This document shows positions 13,701 to 22,214 of a stretch of 64,000 bases of DNA, one piece after another. The notes beneath the pieces are model-generated. The model had not been told where the DNA came from and did not search any database. It saw only the letters and a program-made list of their open reading frames with translations. Within the stretch, counting starts at the first letter, position 1; the number at the start of each line of letters is the position of its first letter. The translations under genes and the position numbers were made by a program. Source of the stretch: Hibiscus mutabilis (Eukaryota; Streptophyta; Magnoliopsida; Malvales; Malvaceae); assembly GCA_019671005.1 (NCBI GenBank), contig CM033733.1:186001-250000 (forward strand), written 5' to 3'.

Positions 13701-16700
13701 CCTTAATTTATCCTTCCATAATGGTGTTTTTCTTAAAATCAATTTTCTTAATTTAATCATTTCTTAAGGATATTTTTCTAAAAATTAATCTATCATTCCA
13801 TAAGGATATTTTTCTTAAAATCAACTTCGTAGTTTAATCATTTCGTAAGGATCGTCTTTCTTAAGATCAAGATTTCTAAATTCAGGTGCATACCGCTCAA
13901 GGACCCGAATGAAGAAAAGTGGAGAGTTCCAGAAGAACACGCTATTTCGAAGCTATAGACAGGGAAGTCAGATAAAAATGAATGCTTTTGGTCTTTGCTT
14001 TGTTCCCGTTCCACAAGAACAAGCAAAGATGGGCAACTGTAATCACTCATTTTTATCTGGTTTGTAATTATCATATTAATACATTAGTTTAATAATTAAT
14101 AATTAACATTGCATGTATACATATTAGATTATATGTTTATTATATATGTATGATTAGCGTACGTATATTGTGTATGATGTGTGCATGTATATTATAAGCT
14201 ATGTATATGCATTAGTAATTAGTATGATGTATGCGGTCAAGTATGTTTGCATGTATATTAATTGATGTGTATATTCGTATTAATTATGTATGTGCTACAT
14301 GAGAGTATCCGAATGTGTGTGCATGTGATATATGTAGTTTGCATGTATGTTTGTATGTGTGTGTGTGTGTATGATTATTATTATTATTGTTATTACTTTT
14401 GAGCTAATTTAAAATAAAATCCAAGAAGTTTTATTAATAAAAACACATTAATTAACAGTACAAGTCCATATAATATTACAAAAAACACAAAAAATATAAT
14501 ATAGTTTACAAGGCCCATTTTGGCCTGACCTAATATCTTAAAAACCCTAACCCATCTGATTACACCAAACCCTAACCATGATGTTTTCCCTTGCGCAACC
14601 CAGTCTGGACCATTGGATCAGATCTTGATCCAACGGCTTCAGATCAATCATGACGACCCATTTGGCCGCGAGTGTGATACACGCGCAGACTGCTCTTATT
14701 CCACGCGCGCAGGACGTGCACGTGCTCACCTTTTAGATGGTCCTCTGCCACGCGTCGAGATCAAAGGCAACCTCCTCTTTCACCCAGATTCAATCTCGAC
14801 CGTCCAGACGCCAAATGACCCCAACCGTTGGATCAAATCTGATCCAACAGCTGAATTTGAATCTGCCTAGAGTGATTCTCTCCATGCCGGCACCACTCTG
14901 TCGTACCATCGGCTCAACCACCGTGCAAATTTGTCAGAGAAACAAAAATAGATTATTAGTACCGAATCGGACAAGAAATACATGTAATCCATGCTTGTTT
15001 CTACCAAAAAATCCAGAGAAAATGTATGTGTATAAAAACAAAAGCAAAAGTATGTAAGTCACAAGTTACCAATTCCAGAAATAAAAACAAAAACAAAAAA
15101 ATTTCCTTTGGTAATCATCTTTCCCAATTTCTTTTTGCATGCATGCTTATTTGAAACAAAAAAAAAGAAAGTAAAGAGTCAGAGGTTACCCTGTGATCGT
15201 CAGTTTTCCCTCGGTGATAAGCTGTCGGTTCCCGAAAACCGAGTATGGTGAACCGGTGAGGAGGATTTTTTTGGGTCTTAGTTTATGAGAAGAAGATCAA
15301 AATGAGGGTTTATTTTCGAAAAAAAAGGAAATGGTCTCGGTTTTCCTAAATCTAAGGCTGAAGGTACTTGTTTTCTAAAATCTAGGGTGTTTTATTTGGC
15401 TTTAAAAAATAAAAAATGCTTCGTTTGAGGGTCTTTGGGACGGTTGCCGGTGGTAGCTTACGACGGCCGGAGTGGCCAGCCACCACCGTGTTCTGGAAAT
15501 GGTTGAGTATCTGGGGATTTTGGATTTCAAAAGACAAAGGATTTGGGGGTGTTTAATCGGTTGTAAAAAAATGAAAAAGGGTTCACAAGCTGTCTGTTGG
15601 GTGTGTTTTATAGTGCTTTGTTTTTTTAAAATTGGTAAATTTACATAGTAAGGACCACCGCGTTCTCGCATTTTCAAATTAAGCTTGCCCCATGGTTTAT
15701 TTACAACTATGGTCCCCTTTTATTTTTTAAAAATTTTGATTTCATCCACAGATTAAACTAATTCAGCTTTTAATGGCAAAATTACGCACTTGGTCATTCC
15801 GCGTTTTGAGTTTTTTCAGATCAAGCCTGCCCCTTGGTCTTATTACGCATCCAGTCTTTGTAGTTTCATTCTAGTTTCTAAATTGATCCTTAAATGTGTG
15901 TTCTCTTCCTTTAATTTTTGTCCCCTTGTTTTGTTTCTGTTCATGTCAGTCCCCTTTTTTTATGTCATTCGGTTATTATGTTTTTAGCATGTTCGCATTT
16001 TAGTTTTTTTCATGTTTTAATGTATGTTCTTCTCGTATTATATGTGTATTTATGTTACAACATGTGATTTTTGTGATATCGTGCCTTCTTGTTTTAATTC
16101 AGTTTGTTCGTGTACATGCCTTTTTTATATGTGTAGTTTAATTTGTTTATCATATCCACATGTTAATATGCATTTTGTTTTCTTCGTTTATTTATGATAT
16201 CATGCTTTTTTTGTGTGTGTTTAATGCTTTTGTTCATCATATATATGTATGTTTTAGGTGTTGTCGTAGTTTCTTTGCATGTAGCATGTGTTTATATGCT
16301 ATTGAAAATTTCCATATCCTTTTTTTAGGTTACATGTTAGTGTGTTTTTCACATAATGTATTGTTTTTATTTTGGATGTGTTCATAAAATGTGTCATATG
16401 TTAAGTTTTAATGTGTTATCATGGCATTTGTGTTTTATTAATCTAGCATCATATTATTTATATCATGTATGTGTTATGGTTGTGGCCCCTTTTTTTAAAT
16501 ATGTTTAAGAATATTAGGACTAGTTAATTAATTTTGGAAGCATATCTTTTTGCATGTTTATATTTACTTTTTTGTTTTATTATTATGACACGTTGCATTG
16601 CTTTTGTTCATACATTTTGTATTTTAATTTTTGTGCTTTTATGTTCTAATTCCGCATCTTTGTAAATATTTGTTTATAATGTTTTTGTTAAGTTTGCATA

Positions 16701-17391
16701 ACGAGATATTAATTGTCAATGCGGTGCCCTTTTATTCGAGCGTAAACGGGGCCAATATTAGGCGTAGTGATGGTGGTTGGGCGTTTACTCTCGGATAACG
16801 AGACTTTTAAAATCTACTCGCACTTATAACCAAATTTTAATTTAATCGCCATTTTAATCCGGAAAGTTTAATATTAATAAAGCGGTAATTATTAAAGTGT
16901 CAATTTTGGCCGGTGTGGGGTGCTTATCCTTCCCCATCCGTAACCGACTCCCGAACCCAACATTTTTAAAATCTGTAGTTTTATGGTGTCCGGCCTACTT
17001 AAGTGGCCGGTGGCGATTCTATTTTTTTAATAAAATATGATTTTTCTAAAAACTCCACGGAAGACAGTATTTTCAAAACAAAATAAAATAAAAATACTTT
17101 TTTAGCGAACAAGGTAGGAGAGGATATCGCTACACTGCTTCTCATGTTTAATATGGCGTTGATGCTATCATATTCAAGTGTTCAAATAACTTGTACACAG
17201 CTTAATGGGATACTGGAAAAAAGTAGGATAATTGGTCATTTGCTTTTGACCTGGTAGAACGTAGAATTTCCCTAATATTTTGAGCATTTGTGTTTGTCAT
17301 ATACTTGTTCTTTTGTTCATTAGCTGATTACAGTGAAGACATTCCCATTGAAGAAGATGATAGTGCGGAACCCGACAATGAAAATCAGTAA
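4758..17391 (+). CDS. Unrecognised host gene, 3' exons, intron split by retrotransposon
   Basis: I do not recognise this protein. Four likely exons are visible. Exon A (4758-4832) encodes KPCEFCQTVPPYNPSHTVSN and ends at a GT donor. Exon B (4905-~5002) is in frame with A and encodes GTSINDIVRSLIIVKKFR and a further helical stretch. Exon C (5123-5240) contains LELLDLPYVLDNVWGSMD then IPAPASLTQRG. Exon D (17334-17391) joins C in frame after a CAG acceptor and encodes an acidic tail EDIPIEEDDSAEPDNENQ, then TAA. The C-D join is well supported by phase. The B-C join is unresolved because the donor after RNS gives the wrong phase. A Tat/Ogre-like element of 11.8 kb sits in the C-D intron, and an LTR end abuts exon A, so the 5' part of the gene is missing or displaced. 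It may be a pseudogene; a transcript would settle it. Confidence 0.45.
5359..8461 (+). repeat. 5' LTR of the Tat/Ogre-like element
   Basis: It runs from TGTAATCACTC to ATATCACTACA and is collinear with 14038-17134 over its whole length. It contains a GC-rich patch at about 5940-6260 with CCGTTGGATCA palindromes and a long T-rich region (7100-8000). Open frames within it recur in the other LTR without any family likeness, so I treat them as chance. Confidence 0.9.
8464..8482 (+). other. Primer-binding-like site
   Basis: TGACAACTCCGCTGGGGAC begins two bases after the 5' LTR. It resembles the TGGCGACTCCRCTGGGGA site found at this place in Tat/Ogre-type elements. The two early changes (GG to AC and similar) suggest decay or a variant primer. 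Position and likeness are seen; the tRNA identity is from general knowledge and not checked. Confidence 0.6.
9270..10712 (+). pseudogene. Tat/Ogre-like gag, three in-frame TAG stops
   Basis: One frame stays open from 9510 to 10712 apart from three TAG codons at 10005, 10191 and 10434. It encodes a charged N-terminal region, then LPPKFKTHDFDKYD, HITMYCRKMSAFAKDEKLL, a WWYNQL segment, PNESFRQYAQRWRDMA and VMVGERIEEAIKKGKI. These are the retrotrans_gag blocks typical of Tat/Ogre elements. A knuckle-like C-x2-H remnant (NAVCDYHLESADHTTENC) closes it. Each TAG sits where relatives carry Gln, fitting CAG-to-TAG change. Upstream (9270-9500) are scraps of an older ORF with KYGDIAxLL-like text (DSYGDIAQLMYVRVN), known from Ogre ORF1-type proteins. 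Nothing resembling pol follows. Confidence 0.75.
10713..12904 (+). other. Non-coding interior of the Tat/Ogre-like element
   Basis: No protein of a known family was found on either strand. The stretch includes A-rich runs near 11200-11240 and 11400-11450 and a long A/G tract at 12664-12790. It replaces the pol region expected in an autonomous relative, so it is best read as filler of a deletion derivative. Confidence 0.6.
12905..13860 (+). repeat. Two-tier tandem repeats (46 bp, then 90 bp)
   Basis: At 12910-13060 a 46-bp unit (AAGGATATTGTTCTTAAAAT...) repeats about three times. At 13271-13860 a 90-bp unit repeats about six times: TCATTCCATAAGG or TCCTTCCATAA recurs at 13351, 13441, 13531, 13621 and 13711. 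Each 90-bp unit is two diverged ~45-bp halves, one with TTCTTAAGGATATTTTT and one with TTCCATAAGGATGTTTTT. The two arrays are separated by a purine tract (13065-13215) and a block beginning TTGATCAGAGAAAAATGT that is also present near 12796. Confidence 0.85.
14038..17134 (+). repeat. 3' LTR of the Tat/Ogre-like element
   Basis: It is collinear with the 5' LTR and has the same ends (TGTAATCACTC...CTACA). It is preceded by GCAAAGATGGGCAAC, a weak polypurine tract. Scattered substitutions and small indels separate the two copies, so the insertion is not recent. Confidence 0.9.
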
Positions 17392-18843
17392 TGATGAATG
17401 TGACGAAGAGGTTTACTAGAAATCTACTTATTGGTTGGGCAGTCCTTGTGTCGCTATTGAATGAGGACTTGTTCATGTGGGAAGTTGGCAACAGACCCTC
17501 AATTTTCAAACTTTCATCAGCAAAGAAAAAATGGATGGAAAACTTGCACTTTTCATAGTTTGTATTAACAAAGTTTAAGTTCTTGTGTTTATTAATTTCT
17601 CGGTATTGGATGAAGTATGAGATTAAATTCTGACAAATTAAAATAGAGATTTCATTGAGTAGAGTGATGGAACTGACGTTACTTTGAGTATAAAAATTAA
17701 TGACATAATGTCAAAAAAAATGTTATTTTGACTTTTATTTTTTTAAACAATTTATCTCTCAATATTTTAATTCGATTTAAAATGACCTTTATGCGGATGA
17801 AATTGTTAGTCAACAAACGGTAAATGGCTTGAAATAATATGACAAACCTACACGTCGAGATAACAGTGTCATATAGGTAAATATGTTGACTTTACAAAAT
17901 GACACATCAATAATTTTTTTTATATAAAATTGTATAAAATATAAAATATTTTTTTTCTTCTGACGTGTCATTATGCCAAGTCAGTTCAAGTTGTTTATCC
18001 TCAATTGACTAATAATTTTTATTCGTAGATGGGTCATTTTGACCCAAAATAAAACGTTAAAAGTTAAATTACTTCAAAAAAAGAATATAAATCAAAGTAA
18101 TAATTCAGTCAAACGTTAAAGCATTTTTTAGCATAATGTCAAAGTTAATTTCATTTGATTTTTGAATGATGTAATTAAGTTAATTTGAGTATGGATAAAT
18201 CATAATATCATGCGGGCGTATCTTGCTTTTTTAGTATTTTTCTTATATTTCCGACATTCAGGATCATCGGACGAGGCGTGGCCACTTTTTCAGTAAAAAG
18301 TTTCAGACATGCCATTGGTAAAAAAAAAGTAGGTAGATCTAGATCTATGGTACATTACATCATGTCAACTACCAAGTATGGGGGCAATTGGGATCTGCCA
18401 CGTTAGAAAAAGAAAAGATGAGGTATTTCATTTGATTTTCTTCTAAAACAACAAAACAGTGAGGAAGATATGATTAATAAATTAATCATTTACGGTTCCT
18501 GTTTTTTTAGAAGACATTTCCATGTCCAATACTCCAATACATTCGGTTTAAAGCTTTGTTAACATTCAGATTTAGATTTAGATATTTTCCGAAGGGGTCG
18601 TGGATATTGGTCTAGCACTCCTTGTAAGCTTATTAAACTATTTTAAAGGAGGCAGTGAAGGTCAACTAGAAAAAAATCTGTAACCCCATTTAGAAATCTT
18701 TGTTGTTGTTTTTTGATTTTAGGAAACTCTGATTCATAAACTGGGTTCCTATCCCTTTCATCTAATCAAAAGCTCACAACTTTAGCAGATCCAAGAAACT
18801 GAGTTGACCCGGATCAATATCGTTGCGTTTTTAGCTCCCAGCT
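17392..18843. other. Intergenic stretch between unknown gene and FBT gene
   Basis: It begins with the probable 3' UTR of the unknown gene (17392 to ~17640) and ends with the promoter and 5' leader of the transporter gene. Between them lies a probable small MULE-type element (17694-18151). I see no other gene. Confidence 0.5.
17694..18151. mobile_element. Probable short non-autonomous MULE/MITE
   Basis: The left end AAATTAATGACATAATGTC is echoed in inverted form by the right end (AGCATAATGTCAAAGTTAATTT). Subterminal segments GTTAGTCAACAAACGG and, inverted, TTGACTAATAATTTTTATTCG also pair. The text resembles the termini of the larger MULE at 57080-58799 (GTTAGTCAACGAACG, CACGTC). It has no coding capacity, and the boundaries are approximate. 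Confidence 0.4.
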
Positions 18844-20899
18844 ATGGTGGAGGAAGGAAATGTTGAAGCCGGTAAGAAGGAAGATGATGAACCCAAAGGG
18901 GTGTGTTACTGTTTCTGGGGTCCAATTAATTGGCTTAGAATGCTTGCAACGGAAACTCATTGGAGCTTTGTATTTGGAGTTGTATCTGTTTATGGGATAA
19001 GTCAGGGATTAGGTGGGGCACTTGCTCGAGTCGGCACCGAGTACTACATGAAAGATGTTCAAAAGGTGCAGCCTTCTGAGTCGCAGGTTTACTCTGGGAT
19101 TATTTCAATTCCTTGGATTGTGAAGCCTATTTGGGGGCTCCTCACAGATGTTGTCTCCATTAGGGGTTATAGAAGACGCCCCTATTTCATCCTATCTGGT
19201 AATTTACATCTCTCTCTTTAGTACCATATTATCATACTTTTCAATCCATGTGCTTCCACTGTGTCTGTCTGGTGAAATTTAGGTCATCCAGATCTTTGCT
19301 GTGCAAAACTACAGCTTGTTTAGATTATCAACTTACATATAATCGTGTCGCTATGTCTTTTGCCACGGTGGAAGTAATTTTATGCTTTGCTTTTTTACTT
19401 AATTCTTATTTGGAAAGAAGAACAGGGTCGATTAGGAACCGATTTGTTTCGTCACTGGTGTTATAAGCTGGCCATGGTTCCATTATTTTTACCAGTTCAA
19501 TATAAACAATGATTCAACCTCATATTTCAGGGTTGCTGGGTTTGGTCTCCATGCTTTTGATATCATTGCACAGCAAACTGCATCTTGTATTTGCCCTGTT
19601 AGCATTGACAGCAGGAAGTGCTGGGGTAGCTATAGCAGATGTGACCGTCGATGCATGTGTAGCACAAAACAGTATTAACCATCCTTCCCTTGCTGCCGAC
19701 ATGCAAAGCTTGTGTACTTTGATGTCCGCCATTGGAGCTCTAGTTGGATTCTCCATTAGTGGAGTTTTCGTTCACCTAATTGGCCCTAAGGTTAGCTGTC
19801 ATTCTACTCCATAGTTGGTTTCCGCAAATTTTCTTTAAATTATGTTAATGGCTTCCTTCTTCCTCGGCAGGGGGTGTTTGGGTTGTTGACGATCCCATCT
19901 GCCCTCGTGTTTTCGGTTGGGATTGTTCTCTCTGAGCCCCATGTTCCCAACTCTGCCTACAAAGAGGTTGTCCTTAGCTCCTTCCATTGAATCTTGTTTG
20001 ACCTTTATTTCATATTATAAACTATTTTCTTGACTCAGGTAAGCCAGAAGTTCACTGATGCTGGTAAGGCTATGTGGACAACATTGAAATGCCCCGAGGT
20101 TTGGAGGCCATGTGTATACATGTATTTATCCTTTGCACTGAGCTTGAATATAAATGAGGGATTGTTCTATTGGTACACCGACTCGAAGGACGGTCCCTCG
20201 TTCTCTCAGGTATATGATTCTGCACTCATTTCCAAAGACACCCAAGTTCATATATTGATGCTTTCGTACTACGTTTCGTATAATGCAGGAGAGTATCGGT
20301 TACATCTTCTCAATTGGTGCCGTTGGTGCCATCTTGGGGCAATACTCTACCAAAACAAGCTGAAAGATGAGCCTTTCAGAGACTTGCTTTTCTGGATTCA
20401 GCTATTCTATGGTTTAGCAGGGATGCTAGATTTGATGCTGGTGCTGCGAATAAACATGAAATTCGGGATACCGGATTATCTATTTGTGGTGATCGGTGAA
20501 GCTGCAACTCAATTGATTTGGAGACTGAAATGGATGCCCCTACTAGTACTGACTGCAAAGCTTTGTCCTTCAGGCATTGAAGGCACCTTCTTTGCCTTGC
20601 TGATGTCCATCGACAATGTTGGACTCCTCTCATCTTCATGGGGAGGTGGCTTGCTGCTTCAGTTGCTGAATGTTACCCGTACGAAGTTCGAGAATCTATG
20701 GCTGGCGATATTGATTCGGAACGTATTGAGACTTTCTCCACTCGGGATTCTGTTTTTGGTACCCAGAGGTGATCCCAGTTCTTCCATTCTTCCTACTGAA
20801 ATGTTGAGTAGCAAAGACGAGACTGAGACCGAGATCGAAGCTGAGGAATCGAAGAACATCGAGTTGGTCTCTCTTGTTAACGGCGTTGATGGTAGATAA
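18844..20899 (+). CDS. FBT2: Folate-biopterin transporter, FBT2-like, with one-base frameshift
   Basis: The gene encodes a BT1-family (major facilitator) membrane carrier presumed to move folates or pterins. Five exons with GT-AG introns are deduced: 18844-19198, 19531-19790, 19871-19966, 20039-20209 and 20289-20899. Family text is clear: THWSFVFGVVSVYGISQGLG and VQPSESQ near the N-terminus, RRPYFILSG, AIADVTVDACVAQNSI, a GLFYWYTDSKDGPSFSQ stretch, and RLKWMPLLVLTAKLCPSGIE with GTFFALLMSIDN near the C-terminus, ending in an acidic tail. In exon 5 the frame breaks at a run of four Gs (20336-20339). As read, it stops at 20361-20363; with one more G the exons total 1494 nt, 497 codons plus stop, the usual family length. 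The gap is either a true null change or a homopolymer sequencing error. The start is the first ATG and fits the family N-terminus. The RRC1 remnant lies downstream on the other strand. Confidence 0.88.
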
Positions 20900-22214
20900 T
20901 GGTTTACTATAATCATTCACATCAATCAAAGTCACGGAATACTCTTTTACAGTCCCTCAAGAGAAGGGAATCAACTGAGTATAAATTTTTGGCCCAAAAA
21001 GAAAACTCAGTTGAATTGAAATCAATGAAAGCTAGGCAGTGGGATATGTCGTGAAGGCCTTCATTATACGCCTTTCTTAAACTAAACCAAGGTTTCGTAG
21101 AATACTTGAATGATGGAAAACTATTTCATTCACTTTTGGTGAGGGTTTTTCATCTTTTGAGCATTAGGGTTTTGTGCATGTACAACTTAAAAAACCATAT
21201 ACATATCAGATACAAGTTATATATTTTATAGATATAAATATATTTACAATTTGATATATGTATTTTAAATTATAATATTTAAATATTTACCTTTCCTGTT
21301 TCTGAAAGTTAGATGATGCATTGCAAAAAGGCAAGGATGTGTTGGAAGCGTTAGTGGGCTCTCGATATAATTTATAAGTTACACAATTTATTAATACAAA
21401 CCAAATATACAAGTATTTTTGACACAACACTAGTTGCGGTAGTTTACAAAATACTTATATCTCACAAAGCTTTGCTAAGCTTCACTTCACTTTCCAATTA
21501 CTTGCTGTTGCAAGTTTTATGCAAACACTCACTCATTCATACTTGTACTTGCCCACACCACTGACCAACTACAACGCATCCTTATTTATAGTGTTGTAAA
21601 CCAACATTAGTGAAACTTCTAGACATTAATTAAATATTAGAGTAAATCTTAGATTTTTTTAGTAATTAATATATATTTCTTGATCTTCATGAGATGCTGC
21701 CACATGTTCTCGATCATCACTATTTCCTTAGTTGCTAAGGTTATCTTGAATCTTACAAACTTCAAGATGTTGCCAACACTTTGGTTTCCAATTTCTATGC
21801 ATGTCATGAAATTTTTACATAATTTTTTATTTTTGCCGACATGCTCTTTTCAAGATGATTCTAGATTTTTTCTTTATGCCATATTAATCAAGTTTGATTT
21901 TCAACAGGATGGAGCAAGAAAAAGTTTGCAATCATGAGTCTGTCCGAGGCGAGATGCAAATCCAAGAAACAAGATCGGAGTAACTTGTGCCAGCAATGAT
22001 ATTTTAGGCAATTAATTTGATTTTTTTAAAAGGCAAACCAACAAAATCATCAAACAGTCGTACATTTTACTACAAGATGGTTCAAACAAGAACCAGATTT
22101 CTTCTCATGGGCAGTCCCAGATGGAGTTGTAGCGTTTCTAGCACTGTTGGAAACCAATTTCCTAATGACAGATGCTGCTTAAGCATCAAAGACAACCCGA
22201 GTCATCTCCTCCTC
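20900..22214. other. Region between FBT and RRC1 remnant, no gene found
   Basis: The first ~200 bases are probably the 3' UTR of the transporter gene. From 21180 to 21300 it is AT-rich. At 21340-21620 a reverse-strand TATA-like CTATAAATAAGG followed by leader-like sequence suggests a scrap of an inverted transposable element or promoter. No coding family was recognised. Confidence 0.4.

Larger units (their letters stand above)
5359..17134 (+). mobile_element. Non-autonomous Tat/Ogre-like LTR retrotransposon, gag only
   Basis: Two ~3.1-kb LTRs (5359-8461 and 14038-17134), both starting TGTAATCACTC and ending CTACA, flank a 5.6-kb interior. A primer-binding-like site follows the first LTR. Flanking 5-bp sequences are ATGCT on the left and CTGCT on the right, a target duplication with one change. 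The interior has a decayed upstream ORF, a gag related to Tat/Ogre gag, then ~3.3 kb of non-coding DNA with purine tracts and tandem repeats. No protease, reverse transcriptase or integrase was found, so it must have moved using proteins from a relative. It lies in the last intron of the unknown host gene, in the same orientation. Confidence 0.85.
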
